Positions 23,977 through 33,405 are shown, numbered from the stretch's first letter. The stretch is 64,000 nucleotides of DNA from Ruminococcus sp. (GCF_019423705.1 NZ_JAHZAX010000005.1:1-64000), one strand, 5' to 3'. The notes: generated by a model from the letters alone, not told the origin. A program made the numbers and translations.

Positions 23977-25002
23977 TTATTCAGTCGCCACGCTCTCGTC
24001 TGTCGAAGCGCTGTTTGCAGCCTCGTCAGACATATTCACGCAAACGATATATCCGTCAACATTGTTGCCCGAAATGGTATAAGGCCTCTCGATATCACCA
24101 CTCGTCAAAGGTATCGGCACATTTGTCGTGCTGCCCTTGTCAGCCTCAACGAAGTAAACCGAGTATACCGTGTCGTCAAATGCCGTGAAGCTCAAAGGCT
24201 TCTCAAAGGTGTAATCTTTGACAAAATCAATGTATTCCTCCAGCGTGAGCTGATTTGCCGTCATTATCTCAGCGTGTGGGATACCAACATATCTGAAATG
24301 ATATGGCAGGGAAGCCACTCCCGTGATATCGCTCTTGTCCGCAGGATATCTCAGCACAAGGCCGTATTTCCAGCAGTTGTCCGTTATCCAGCTGTAATCG
24401 CCCTCCCCCGTGAATGACGAAAATGTTCCCGTGCTCGATTCATAAAGGTGCAGATCGAATGCAAGTCCCGTGTCGTGCTCATAGCAAACCGTGTCCTGCT
24501 GATCGTCGCCGCCCTCGCTGTCGTCCGAAGCCGTCGGCATAGCGGTGGATATCATAAGGGTCGAAAGCTTCTTTTCGCTGTAAAAATCGCAGCCCATCTT
24601 GTTGAATGCCTCAAAAGTCTTTTTGCAGGCCGCAAGCTCCGTGCTGCTCGTTGACATTATCTGACTGCCGTTCTTGTCAAACAGATAAGAATAGACCGTG
24701 TCCGTGTCCTCAGCCGTTCCCGTGAACGAGTGTGCAGAGTTCACAAGCACAAGGTCGCCGTTGACCATTGCTTCCTTGTTTTTGACAGTCTCGTATTTGT
24801 AATTTCCCGTAAGCTTTGGCGCAGCTGATGAACTGCTCTCAGCCTTTGATACCGACGATGAGCTTGAAGAGCTGTCAACTTTCTTGACAGTCTTTGCGCC
24901 GCCGTCCGAGCTGCAAGCTGTTGATATCGCAAGAATAGTTATAAGCAATATCGCTAAAGCTGCCGCAATATTTTTATATTTGTAACGCTTTACCTTTGGC
25001 AT
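23977..25002 (-). CDS. VanY-like D-alanyl-D-alanine carboxypeptidase lipoprotein (M15)
   Basis: 341 residues. An N-terminal signal with a lipobox (ILAISTAC, Cys near 30) is followed by a Ser-rich spacer, then an M15B peptidase domain. Zinc-ligand motifs are recognisable: YEHDTGLAFDLH (His and Asp, about 185-195), LRYPADKSDITG and LPYHFRYVGIPHAEIM (His). The usual SGYRS segment before the first ligand is degenerate here (ISTAMPTASDDSEGG) and an acidic insertion is present. The family trims D-Ala from peptidoglycan stems outside the membrane. The ATG at 25002 follows GGAAGGTGATACGAT. A Ser/Thr-rich tail ends the protein. Confidence 0.82.
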   Translation of the reverse strand: MPKVKRYKYKNIAAALAILLITILAISTACSSDGGAKTVKKVDSSSSSSSVSKAESSSSAAPKLTGNYKYETVKNKEAMVNGDLVLVNSAHSFTGTAEDTDTVYSYLFDKNGSQIMSTSSTELAACKKTFEAFNKMGCDFYSEKKLSTLMISTAMPTASDDSEGGDDQQDTVCYEHDTGLAFDLHLYESSTGTFSSFTGEGDYSWITDNCWKYGLVLRYPADKSDITGVASLPYHFRYVGIPHAEIMTANQLTLEEYIDFVKDYTFEKPLSFTAFDDTVYSVYFVEADKGSTTNVPIPLTSGDIERPYTISGNNVDGYIVCVNMSDEAANSASTDESVATE

Positions 25003-25152
25003 ATCGTATCACCTTCCTGTATAACATACACCTAGATTATAACACATTTTCCCCCGTATGTGAACAGAATCACGTCCATTTATGTGTACTTTTGTTACAA
25101 CAGCCAAATAGCAATAAACCGATTTATGCAACAAGCACAAATATTTTTCACC

Positions 25153-25194
25153 CAAAAAACAAAGGCTGCGCCGATCTCTCAGCACAGCCTTTGC
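25153..25194 (-). terminator. rho-independent terminator after GH2 gene
   Basis: On the minus strand CAAAGGCTG and CGCAGCCTTTG form a stem followed by TTTTTTGGG. Confidence 0.75.
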
Positions 25195-25207
25195 TGTCAT
25201 TAAATTA

Positions 25208-27922
25208 TCAGTTTTTTACATAGTCCATAACAGACTTTATAAACGCACGACCCTCAGCCGACTGCACAAGCTTGTCAAAGTCGCAAGCGCAAACAACAAC
25301 CTTTCCGCCGTCCTTTTCGTATTCATAAAGCAGCGAAAGATCGTGGTTTCGGTCAAAGTTGTCGATAGTCCTAACGATAACGTTCTTCTCACCCTCAAAG
25401 TCGTCAAGTATCACAGCCCTTGAGTTCTGAACGATCTCCCACCATTGCGGCGTGGAGTATTTCTCGCTTGCAAAGCCCTTGAGCGCAGGGTGTTCCTTGT
25501 CGATAACAAGACCCATAGTTCCCACAGGGTCAGGCTTGTTCATCATATGTGAAATAAGGCTGAACATATGATAGCACCAGAAGTCCTGACAGTAAAAACC
25601 CTCGATAGAGTTCTCCAGCTTGTCAAGCTGCGGCACGATAAGCACAGTATTGCCCTCGCCGAGAAGCTTCTGCGCCTCGCCGTTCACCTCGTCGAAAATA
25701 TACGCACCCTCAAGATCGACCTTCTCAACTGTCGGTATCACCCAAAGCTCGTAGTGATTTCTCACGTCCGTGCCCTCTATCTCAATGCTGAGCACAGCCT
25801 TTGTGTTGCGCTGAACTTTTGGCAGCTTCACCTCAATATCGCAAATGTCAGCGTAATTTCCGCCCTTGGTGTCAAATCCGCTCTCGCCCTTTGCAATAAC
25901 ACCGCCGCAGTCAAATGCCCACTTCACCTTGCCGTCAGTCAGCCCCGGCCTGTAATCGCAAAGCTCGATGTGCGCCTTGAATTCGCCCTCAGCTTCCAGC
26001 ACATAGCTGTCAAATCTCGCCATAAGCACAGCGTCATTGCAGAACTCTCTCCATTCGCTGTCGGAAATAAGCCCCTTGCTGTCCATAAATGCGTCCAAAA
26101 CGCCTACCAGCGCCGTGCCTTGTCCGCTGAAATCCTGTATGTCAAGTATCTGGAAACCGCCAAGCAAACGTGATCTGAACACCGCTTCCATTTCCTCTTT
26201 ATAGCATTGTACCGCCAGCTTGCCCGAACAGTCAAAATAATCTTCCGCCAGTCCGCCAAGCCCCTTTCCTTCAAGTCTCTCTCTGAAAATCTCGAAATTG
26301 CGTGCTTTCAGCGAACCCGTGTACTTCTCGATCTCCTTGAAATTCGGGTAAGTCTCATACTGTCCTATCTCGTGTGTAACGATCGGCACTTCTGGAATGA
26401 AGTCAGCGTCCGCCTCGCTCGCCTTGACTGTTTTCATCGTCGTGCCGTACTGTATCTGAACAGTTCCGTCCTCAGAAACTTCCGTTGCGCTTGCCTGCTT
26501 TTTCGGCCTTATAATGTTGTCATAATCGTGGTCAGCACTAGGCTTGTCCGTCTGAATATGTCCCAGCGGAGCGTCACACATCGCATAAGAACCTCTTATG
26601 AGCCTGTCGTTAGCAAGTCGCACTCCAACAAAGAAATCGTCGTTTTCGATAACGTTCGGGAACCATTGGAAATTATTTGAACCCTGCGTGTAAAGGTGTC
26701 TGTTGTCAAAAGCCTTGTAACCGCCGATAATATCATTGAGTATCTTCTTTGAACCCCAAAGTTCATTGCCCATCGACATCATACAGTACGAAGGGTGGTT
26801 GCCGAAAGCTTTCAGCATATTGAAGCCCTCTTCAACGAGAAAATCCTGCTCTTCTTGGTTGTGGTTCTCCTCGCCCTCTTCGGTGATCGTGCCCCAAAAC
26901 GGAAGCTGCGGCTCCATATAAATTCCCAGCATATCCGCCGCAATAAACGCAGCCTCGGGCGGACAGCAGGTGTGATAGCGGTAATGGTTCATTCCGTATG
27001 ACTTTGATATCTTCATCACACGCAGCCATTCCTCAACATCTGTCGGCGCAAAAGCAGTTTTCGGGAAGATCATTCCGTCGTGCTTTCCTCTGAGGAAAGT
27101 CTTTTCACCGTTTATGGTGAATTTTCCGCCATCGGTCTTGAATTCTCTCATACCGATGATGTGCTCGCTGATATCTCCGTCAATGTCGATCTTCAGCTTG
27201 TAAAGGGCAGGATTATGCTCGCTCCAAAGCAGGCAGTCCTTGCCCATTTGGTAAACCGCTTCAAGCTTGCCGCCCGTATATTCAAATCTCTGCTCAGCAG
27301 GTGAGTGACTTTTCTCGCTGTTGAAACTCGCAGCGCTTATAACAGCCACGCCGTCGCCGCCGTTCACGATATCCGCCGTGACCCTAACAGTCTTTGCGGC
27401 GATATCGCACCAAAGCATAACATTTTCCGCATAAGCCTTTTTGTATCCGATAAGCTCAATGCGTCCTGTAATTCCGTTCCAGTTGGTTTGTGTGTCGGGC
27501 GAGGTCAAATGACCGCCCTTGGTCTTGTAACCAACATTTGAAACACAAATAGTCACCTGGTGAACACCGCTGCCGATATACTTTGTCAAGTCATAAATGT
27601 GCGGCGTGCAAAGGCTTTCACGTCTGCCGATCTTACCACCATCAATGTAAAGTTCCGTTATCCTCGTCCGCTCAAGGAAGAGTTTCAGATTTTCACATTC
27701 CACCGCCGAGAAATCAACGTCTTTTCTGAACCAAGCAAAGCCCTCAAATTTATATGTGTCTGTGAGGAAGCCCGTCTCTCTTTCATCGTTGTATTCGCCT
27801 TTTTTGGCGTTGGAAGTGGTGTTTGGCAAGTTTATAACATCGTCGAATACAAGCCCTTCGCCCTTGCAGTCTTTGTCAAGGCAGAGCTTCCATTCTCCGC
27901 TGAGATCAAGTTTGTTTATCAT
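25208..27922 (-). CDS. glycoside hydrolase family 2 enzyme, cytoplasmic
   Basis: 904 residues. An N-terminal jelly-roll sugar-binding domain (LDLSGEWKLCLDKDC..., about 1-160) is followed by an Ig-like domain, then the TIM barrel from about 270: FTINGEKTFLRGKHDG, the canonical GH2 entry motif. The acid/base is E387 in MSMGNELWG and the probable nucleophile E518 in VTHEIGQYET. An additional beta-rich C-terminal region (about 630-900) ends in a small alpha/beta unit. There is no signal peptide. Substrate could be a beta-galactoside, beta-glucuronide or related; the sequence by eye does not decide. The ATG at 27922 follows AAAGGGTGCGCTTAA. It is a single-gene unit with its own terminator. Confidence 0.88.
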   Translation of the reverse strand: MINKLDLSGEWKLCLDKDCKGEGLVFDDVINLPNTTSNAKKGEYNDERETGFLTDTYKFEGFAWFRKDVDFSAVECENLKLFLERTRITELYIDGGKIGRRESLCTPHIYDLTKYIGSGVHQVTICVSNVGYKTKGGHLTSPDTQTNWNGITGRIELIGYKKAYAENVMLWCDIAAKTVRVTADIVNGGDGVAVISAASFNSEKSHSPAEQRFEYTGGKLEAVYQMGKDCLLWSEHNPALYKLKIDIDGDISEHIIGMREFKTDGGKFTINGEKTFLRGKHDGMIFPKTAFAPTDVEEWLRVMKISKSYGMNHYRYHTCCPPEAAFIAADMLGIYMEPQLPFWGTITEEGEENHNQEEQDFLVEEGFNMLKAFGNHPSYCMMSMGNELWGSKKILNDIIGGYKAFDNRHLYTQGSNNFQWFPNVIENDDFFVGVRLANDRLIRGSYAMCDAPLGHIQTDKPSADHDYDNIIRPKKQASATEVSEDGTVQIQYGTTMKTVKASEADADFIPEVPIVTHEIGQYETYPNFKEIEKYTGSLKARNFEIFRERLEGKGLGGLAEDYFDCSGKLAVQCYKEEMEAVFRSRLLGGFQILDIQDFSGQGTALVGVLDAFMDSKGLISDSEWREFCNDAVLMARFDSYVLEAEGEFKAHIELCDYRPGLTDGKVKWAFDCGGVIAKGESGFDTKGGNYADICDIEVKLPKVQRNTKAVLSIEIEGTDVRNHYELWVIPTVEKVDLEGAYIFDEVNGEAQKLLGEGNTVLIVPQLDKLENSIEGFYCQDFWCYHMFSLISHMMNKPDPVGTMGLVIDKEHPALKGFASEKYSTPQWWEIVQNSRAVILDDFEGEKNVIVRTIDNFDRNHDLSLLYEYEKDGGKVVVCACDFDKLVQSAEGRAFIKSVMDYVKN

Positions 27923-28112
27923 TTAAGCGCACCCTTTCAAGTTCAAATTTTCAATATTATTATAACATATGCCTAAAAGCATTGCAACCAAAATCGGCGC
28001 TTTTTACTATATTACTATAAATTTTTGTTGTTTTTAACAAAAGAATATGATACAATAAGACTAAAAGAACTTGACCGCTATAAAAATCACGCACAAGGGG
28101 GAATATCAAAAA

Positions 28113-28991
28113 ATGAAACTTGACTTTACCGACAGAAAAAAGCTTTGGCTGTGGCTCACAATGGCCTTTGGCTATGCAAACCCGAGAATGTGGGAGCTTC
28201 TCGAAAAATACGACAGCCTAGAAACTTTCTGCGACGATCTCGCAAATAAGCGCTGCGGCTTTGTCAACCAAGCAGAAGCCGAGCGTGCAGCGTACAGCTC
28301 ATTTGCCCAAGCCTGCGCAGTCGCCGACCATTGCCGCAGGAAAAATATACATATCTTAACCTATGACGACGATCTTTACCCCGAACGCTTGCGACAGATA
28401 AACTGTCCCCCAGCCGTGCTTTTCGTCATCGGCGATGTCACAAGCCTAAGCGCAGACAACACCCTCTCGATGATCGGCACACGCACCCCAAGCGACTATT
28501 CCTCCGCCATAGCAAGAGAATTTTCGTCATATTTCACAAGTGAGGGCTTCACAATAATAAGCGGTTTCGCAATTGGCGTTGACAGTATCTCCCACCACGG
28601 CGCATTAGATGCAGGGGGCAGAACTATCGCTGTCCTAGGCAGCGGTATCGAGTACGATTATCCCCGCAACACAATGGATTTCAAGCGGCAGATAGCCGCC
28701 AATGGAGCAGTCGTCTCAGAATTTTTCCCACAAGCGAAACCTCTCCCAGAAAATTTCAAAGTCCGCAATCGTATCGTCGCCGCCCTGTCAAAAGCCGTCC
28801 TCGTGGTGGAAGCCGGCATAAAAAGCGGCACCCTCAATACAGTCAACCACGCCCTTGAACAGGGCAGAGACGTTTTCGTAATTCCGCCCCACGATATCTT
28901 TTCCGACAAATACGCAGGCCAATGCGCCTTGCTGAAAGACGGCGCCGAAGCCGTTTACTCGCCAAAAGATCTGTTAGAAATGATAAAATAA
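28113..28991 (+). CDS. dprA: DNA-processing protein DprA/Smf
   Basis: 292 residues from the ATG at 28113, after CAAGGGGGAATATCAAAAA; a longer frame from 28071 lacks a ribosome site. After an N-terminal helical region comes the Rossmann-like DprA core: MIGTRTPSDYSSAIAREF, IISGFAIGVDSISHHGALDAGG and TIAVLGSGIEYDYPRNTMDF, then VRNRIVAALSKAVLVVEAGIKSGTLNT. DprA loads RecA on incoming single-stranded DNA during transformation. The usual C-terminal winged helix is absent, as in many short homologues. Sense-strand neighbours are unrelated. Confidence 0.93.
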   Translation: MKLDFTDRKKLWLWLTMAFGYANPRMWELLEKYDSLETFCDDLANKRCGFVNQAEAERAAYSSFAQACAVADHCRRKNIHILTYDDDLYPERLRQINCPPAVLFVIGDVTSLSADNTLSMIGTRTPSDYSSAIAREFSSYFTSEGFTIISGFAIGVDSISHHGALDAGGRTIAVLGSGIEYDYPRNTMDFKRQIAANGAVVSEFFPQAKPLPENFKVRNRIVAALSKAVLVVEAGIKSGTLNTVNHALEQGRDVFVIPPHDIFSDKYAGQCALLKDGAEAVYSPKDLLEMIK

Positions 28992-28996
28992 ACACA

Positions 28997-29031
28997 CAAA
29001 AAAAGGCTGTCCGCACAAAGCAGACAGCCTT
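28997..29031 (-). terminator. terminator between convergent dprA and purA
   Basis: AAGGCTGTC (29003-29011) and GACAGCCTT (29023-29031); the T-run of seven is on the minus strand, so it chiefly serves purA. Confidence 0.8.
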
Positions 29032-29047
29032 AAAATTTCGTATAAAA

Positions 29048-30340
29048 TTACTTGTTGAGAGGGCTTTCTCTGTAAATGATATCCTCTCTCTTTGGTCCGT
29101 TTGAAACCATTGTGATAGGGAAGCCGATCTGCTGCTCAACGAAGTCGATGTACTTCTTGCAGTTCTCAGGAAGATCTTCGTAATTCTTGATACCTCTGAT
29201 ATCAGTCTTCCAGCCGTCAAGTACCTTGAGTACAGGCTTTGCCCTTTCGAGCTTCTGAGTTGTAGGGAAGTCAGTCGTAACTTCGCCGTCGATCTCATAG
29301 CCAACACATACAGGTATCTTGTCAAGATATCCCAGTACGTCAACAACTGTAAACGCAACGTCAGTTGTGCCCTGGATACGGCAGCCGTACTTAGTTGCAA
29401 CGCAGTCGAACCAGCCCATTCTTCTTGGTCTGCCTGTTGTTGCGCCGAACTCACCGCCGTCGCCGCCTCTCTTTCTCAGCTCGTCAGCCTCGTCACCGAA
29501 TATCTCGGAAACGAATGCACCTGCGCCAACTGCGGAAGAATAAGCCTTTACAACAGTAACGATAGTCTTGATCTCATATGGTGGGATACCTGCGCCGATA
29601 GCGCCGTAGGCTGCCAGAGTTGAAGAAGAAGTTACCATTGGATAAATGCCGTGGTCAGGGTCTTTAAGAGAACCGAGCTGACCTTCGAGAAGAACGTTCT
29701 TGCCTTCCTTGATAGCGTTCCAAAGATAAGCGGAAACATCGCAAACATAAGGTGCTACCATTTCCTTGTATTCCATAAGCGTATTGAAAAGCTCGTCAGC
29801 GTCGATAGCAGGCTTGTGATAAAGGTGCTCGAGAAGAATGTTCTTAGTCTCGAGAACTCTCTTGATCTTCACCTTGAGGTTTTCCTCGTCAAACAACTCC
29901 TGCACCTGGAAGCCGATCTTAGCGTATTTATCAGAATAGAAAGGAGCAATACCCGACTTAGTTGAACCGAAACTAGCCTTTCCAAGTCTTTCCTCTTCGT
30001 ACTGATCGAAAAGAACGTGATAAGGCATAACCATCTGAGCTCTGTCAGAAATAAGTATCTTAGGCATAGGAACGCCCTCAGAAGTTACCTTTTTCAGTTC
30101 GTTGAAGAATACAGGTATATTAAGTGCAACACCGTTACCGATAATATTAGTTGTATGGTCATAGAAAACGCCTGACGGAAGAGTATGCAAAGCGAACTTA
30201 CCATAGTGATTTACAATAGTATGACCAGCATTAGCGCCGCCCTGGAATCTTACAACGATATCTGATTTCTCAGCCAACATATCAGTAAGCTTACCCTTAC
30301 CTTCATCGCCCCAGTTTGCACCAACAATCGCTCTAACCAT
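29048..30340 (-). CDS. purA: adenylosuccinate synthetase
   Basis: 430 residues from the ATG at 30340, after AAGGAGGAAAAAATTA; a frame extended to 30361 would include that site. The GTP-binding N-terminus VGANWGDEGKGKLTDML and catalytic QGGANAGHTIV are diagnostic, as are the later GSTKSGIAPFYSDK and GRPRRMGWFDC. The enzyme makes adenylosuccinate from IMP, aspartate and GTP in purine synthesis. Codon use is strongly biased as for highly expressed genes. An 811-bp gap lies upstream. Confidence 0.97.
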   Translation of the reverse strand: MVRAIVGANWGDEGKGKLTDMLAEKSDIVVRFQGGANAGHTIVNHYGKFALHTLPSGVFYDHTTNIIGNGVALNIPVFFNELKKVTSEGVPMPKILISDRAQMVMPYHVLFDQYEEERLGKASFGSTKSGIAPFYSDKYAKIGFQVQELFDEENLKVKIKRVLETKNILLEHLYHKPAIDADELFNTLMEYKEMVAPYVCDVSAYLWNAIKEGKNVLLEGQLGSLKDPDHGIYPMVTSSSTLAAYGAIGAGIPPYEIKTIVTVVKAYSSAVGAGAFVSEIFGDEADELRKRGGDGGEFGATTGRPRRMGWFDCVATKYGCRIQGTTDVAFTVVDVLGYLDKIPVCVGYEIDGEVTTDFPTTQKLERAKPVLKVLDGWKTDIRGIKNYEDLPENCKKYIDFVEQQIGFPITMVSNGPKREDIIYRESPLNK

Positions 30341-30550
30341 TAATTTTTTCCTCCTTGCCATAAAACAGCAAAATAATTGGCAGCAAGAAATATGTAACGC
30401 TCTGAAAAAACAGGAAGCAATACTGCCACTAGGATATTATAGCACAAAACTATTTCCGTGTAAACACCCTTTTAAACATTTAACAATTTACTCATATTTT
30501 AAAGGGGGGCGACAAATCAAATTTGCATACTTTTACATCGTGCGTTACTA

Positions 30551-30606
30551 ACGGGCGAACGATAAATTGTTGTGAGCGTAGTCGAACCACAATTTTCCCC
30601 CCTACC
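30551..30606 (+). repeat. dispersed palindromic repeat, truncated copy with enlarged hairpin
   Basis: GGGCGAAC followed by inner stem AATTGTTGTG/CCACAATT and CCCCCCTAC. The second half of the element is missing. Confidence 0.65.
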
Positions 30607-30693
30607 ATCTGTTGTGCATTATCACCAATTTCGATAGCGCCAATTTGTGCAAACAAATGATTTATAATTTAATTTGATAACATCCCTGCAATT

Positions 30694-30712
30694 GTTGCAT
30701 TTTTAATGCAAC
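30694..30712. repeat. perfect short hairpin in the purA upstream gap
   Basis: GTTGCATT-TTT-AATGCAAC. Flanking it, ATCACCAATTT occurs on both sides (about 30620 and 30716), so the segment is itself bounded by a direct repeat. Confidence 0.5.
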
Positions 30713-30734
30713 TTATCACCAATTTTTCGGGATA

Positions 30735-30840
30735 AGTAGAAAGACATTTGTAGAGTGGCGAGGGAAACTTGTTGGACTGAGGTCTTAGGAAACCCGAAGG
30801 GAGGTTTTGTCCGGCGCATCTAAGGACTTGCACCCAAATG
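30735..30840. other. GC-richer, possibly structured segment in a gene-free gap
   Basis: Within the 811-bp gap 30341-31151 this stretch departs from the A/T-rich surroundings. ACATTTG (about 30749) and CAAATGT near 30836 could close an outer stem, with further pairings such as GTCTTAG/CTAAGGAC and AAACC/GGTTT inside. No coding frame is convincing on either strand and no known RNA family was recognised. The strand is unknown. It could be a structured RNA, part of a repeat family or a relic of one. Elsewhere the gap holds the repeats listed and otherwise nothing clear. Confidence 0.3.
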
Positions 30841-30937
30841 TTGAGACGAAATCATAAACCTGCGTGTGCGCACAATTTTAAAGCGCAGCTTTACGACGTA
30901 ATCTCCGCCCAGCAACTTGAAAATTGAATATTGACCA

Positions 30938-30960
30938 GTAGGGGCGCACAGCGTGCGCAC
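30938..30960. repeat. dispersed palindromic repeat, short variant with GCAC/GTGC stem
   Basis: GTAGGGGCGCAC-AGC-GTGCGCAC: the first hairpin in reverse orientation with a third arm sequence. Confidence 0.65.
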
Positions 30961-31056
30961 GTGGTTTGTCGCTTTATTTTGACAGACTGTCAATTGCGAT
31001 AAATCGCCAAACGCATAGCGTATCACAATATTTGTTATAAAAATCGCAAAAGGGTG

Positions 31057-31085
31057 TTGCATAATTGATTGATTTGTATTATAAT
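31057..31085 (+). promoter_or_regulatory. sigma-A promoter for the lipoprotein gene
   Basis: TTGCAT (31057-31062), 17-nt spacer, TATAAT (31080-31085), 66 nt before the ATG at 31152. Confidence 0.7.
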
Positions 31086-31151
31086 AGTATAAATATTTGA
31101 TTTAAATTCTAACAAAACGAAATAAAAACGCAAAGAACGGAGACAAAAGCT

Positions 31152-32270
31152 ATGAAAAGGATAAAAAAGGTCGTGGCTGTGACGGCTGCATTTCTGATAG
31201 CGCTTTCGGCAACTGCCTGCGAAAAGGACAGCGCCACAGCGCAGTCATCAGCTGTCTCTCAGATAAAAAACAGCAGCAACGCCGCCCCAACTAATACAAA
31301 GGTGGCAAGCTATTCTTTCCCCGAGTTTTTAGGGGGTATCAAGACCCTCGATGAGCTTTCCGTGCCGCTGTATCAAAGCTTTGACCCTGCACAGTATACA
31401 AAAGACGTTGACGAACAGCCCTTTGAGGACTATACCTGCGAATCGCAGCTTGTGGATATGTTCTATACATTCCGTTCGGGAAAGTTTGTCGGCCTGCTTG
31501 ATAAAAACGGCGATGTGCTTATCGAAGCCGATGAGTATACCGAAATAACCGTGGTGACAAAGGGGCTTTTGCAGCTTTCTTATGATAAGGAAAGAAACGC
31601 TCCAATGCAGTATTATTCCTATTCCGATGACGGCAAGATCGAAAAGACTGAGCACGAAAAGTTCTCCACCGATAAGCTGGACGTTTTTATGTCGGATATC
31701 GACGAAGAGGGCAATACATATCAACAGCTTATCCTGCCCGACGGTTCGGCAGTCGTTGACGCAAAGGGCGACGGCAACTGGCATAATATCAAGGACGTTT
31801 CAATGTCGGATATCGCCACATCAAAGGCTTTCAAGGGCTATTATGTGCTGAAAAGAGGTTCGGCTGTATATTACGCCTGCTTTGATGATTTTTACAATTA
31901 TACCATTTATGAGGCGGCTTATGCCCTCGTGAAGATCAAGGTGGATGGAACTTACGGCGAGTGTTACATAATGAATTATGACGATTATGCAGAGCTTGAA
32001 AAAATGATCGACAGCTTCGGCTATTCATCATATCGCACAGCGCCCTCAAAAGACCCGGGACTTGATTTTATCCAAATAACTTTCGGACTGAAAGATAAGT
32101 CGCAAACTGATATAACCATATCCTCAGACGGCTATTGCCTGACGGAAACTCAGTCAGATGATACCCAACAGGTGAATAAATATTTCTCTTATCTCGATAA
32201 GGAAGATTTCGCCGATCTGATATTGTGGACTGACGATGTTCTCAGCGGCGAATATCAATCGAAAAAATGA
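31152..32270 (+). CDS. lipoprotein of unknown function
   Basis: 372 residues. Signal peptide MKRIKKVVAVTAAFLIALSA ends in a lipobox TAC with Cys near 23, followed by a short Ser/Ala/Asn-rich linker. The mature domain is acidic and beta-rich. It includes a stretch like a WG-type repeat (FVGLLDKNGDVLIEADEY, about 118-135), but no catalytic motif was recognised. Aromatic residues are frequent. It is likely anchored on the outer face of the membrane. The ATG follows CGGAGACAAAAGCT and a consensus promoter; a hairpin at 32317 ends the unit. No operon partner. Confidence 0.8.
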   Translation: MKRIKKVVAVTAAFLIALSATACEKDSATAQSSAVSQIKNSSNAAPTNTKVASYSFPEFLGGIKTLDELSVPLYQSFDPAQYTKDVDEQPFEDYTCESQLVDMFYTFRSGKFVGLLDKNGDVLIEADEYTEITVVTKGLLQLSYDKERNAPMQYYSYSDDGKIEKTEHEKFSTDKLDVFMSDIDEEGNTYQQLILPDGSAVVDAKGDGNWHNIKDVSMSDIATSKAFKGYYVLKRGSAVYYACFDDFYNYTIYEAAYALVKIKVDGTYGECYIMNYDDYAELEKMIDSFGYSSYRTAPSKDPGLDFIQITFGLKDKSQTDITISSDGYCLTETQSDDTQQVNKYFSYLDKEDFADLILWTDDVLSGEYQSKK

Positions 32271-32316
32271 TCTTATTTGTATCAGTCTTGCAATGACAAG
32301 TAAAATGTTTGTAAAC

Positions 32317-32352
32317 AAAATGCAGGAATGTACGGATCTCCTGCATTTTCTC
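32317..32352 (+). terminator. probable terminator after lipoprotein gene
   Basis: AAAATGCAGGA pairs with TCCTGCATTTT; the trailing T-run is interrupted by C. Confidence 0.55.
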
Positions 32353-32534
32353 CTTTCAAGGGGCTTTTTTTCTTGTTGACAATATGAGTTAATTGTGCTA
32401 TCATTAATAAGGTTCGTTTTTGCGGCGAAATAAACGGCGGTTTTCCTGCATAATTTCATAAAGGCTGCAAATGCTAATGCTATCTGTTAAGGCGAGACGT
32501 TTCGGTGTTGCCTTATATTTTTGGAGGTGGCATT

Positions 32535-33266
32535 ATGGAAGAACAGCAGGAGAATTTAAAGGACGGGGAGAATGAGTTTAAAGCCCAGTCTGATGAGATA
32601 AAGGAAATGGGCGATGTTCGGCTGCCAAATGCAAAGCACGTCATTCATTGCCTTAATATAATCGGACAGGTGGAAGGGCATTATATCCTGCCGGCGCAAA
32701 ACAAGACCACAAAGTATGAGCATATCATACCCGCACTTGTGGCGATCGAGCAGGACCGCAGTATCGAGGGGCTTGTGATAATCCTAAATACTGTCGGCGG
32801 CGATGTTGAAGCAGGCCTTGCTATCGCAGAGCTTATCGCAAGTATGAAAACGCCTACCGTTTCGATGGTGGTGGGCGGAGGTCATTCTATCGGTGTGCCG
32901 CTGGCAGTCTGCGCAAAGCGTTCGTTCATCGTGCCGAGTGCGACTATGACCATTCACCCTGTTAGAATGAACGGACTTGTGCTGGGCGTTCCGCAAACGC
33001 TGTCTTATTTTGACAAAATGCAGGAGCGTATCGTGCGGTTCGTGTGCGATAATTCAGCCATTAAAGCGGAGCGTTTTCGTGAGCTTATGATGGCAACGGG
33101 CGAGCTTGTTATGGACGTGGGTTCAGTTATCGACGGCGAACAGGCAGTAAAAGAAGGGCTTATCGACCAGCTGGGAGGGCTTTCCGAGGCGATAGAGTGC
33201 CTTTATGATATGATAGAAAACAGTTCTGAAAAGGAGCGTGCTGAGAATGTTTCAGACAATTCTTGA
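32535..33266 (+). CDS. tepA: ClpP-fold serine protease TepA-like
   Basis: 243 residues from the ATG at 32535, after GGAGGTGGCATT; the frame from 32505 is longer but lacks a site. The core has the ClpP fold: VIILNTVGGDVEAGLAIAELI, nucleophile Ser in VVGGGHSIGVPLAVCA and His in ATMTIHPVRMNG. An acidic N-terminal extension of about 40 residues precedes it. In Bacillus the homologue TepA lies beside ylzJ and spoIIIE, as here (33247, 34598), which supports the assignment over canonical ClpP. TepA has been linked to protein export and spore biology; its exact substrate is not settled. Confidence 0.85.
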   Translation: MEEQQENLKDGENEFKAQSDEIKEMGDVRLPNAKHVIHCLNIIGQVEGHYILPAQNKTTKYEHIIPALVAIEQDRSIEGLVIILNTVGGDVEAGLAIAELIASMKTPTVSMVVGGGHSIGVPLAVCAKRSFIVPSATMTIHPVRMNGLVLGVPQTLSYFDKMQERIVRFVCDNSAIKAERFRELMMATGELVMDVGSVIDGEQAVKEGLIDQLGGLSEAIECLYDMIENSSEKERAENVSDNS

Positions 33267-33384
33267 CCCGTATGACGTTTTCAGAAATGACATAAACATC
33301 GAAGATGAAGAAAATTACAGCGGGGAGGATATGATAGAGACCGACCCACGCTGCTATCTCAGCAGAGACGGATTTTATCTCTGA
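33247..33384 (+). CDS. small YlzJ-like protein
   Basis: 45 residues (MFQTILDPYDVFRNDIN... ending YLSRDGFYL), acidic, with no membrane segment. The ATG at 33247 overlaps the end of tepA by 20 nt and follows AAGGAGCGTGC at a workable distance, so it is translationally coupled. The start (I-L-x-P-x-D/E-V) and the position between tepA and ftsK/spoIIIE match the small YlzJ proteins of Bacilli. Sequence similarity is weak at this length and synteny carries the call. Function is unknown. Confidence 0.6.
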   Translation: MFQTILDPYDVFRNDINIEDEENYSGEDMIETDPRCYLSRDGFYL

Positions 33385-33405
33385 CGGACGATTTGGAGGA
33401 CAGCA

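Noticed and set aside
30735..30840. Group II intron, riboswitch or transposon guide-RNA end
   Set aside because: No intron domain V, no recognisable riboswitch core and no reverse transcriptase or nuclease gene nearby; left as unexplained.
30820..31062. 80-codon minus-strand frame in the purA-lipoprotein gap
   Set aside because: No ribosome site, crosses a palindromic repeat, and its N-terminal codons overlap the promoter of the lipoprotein gene; composition is not protein-like.
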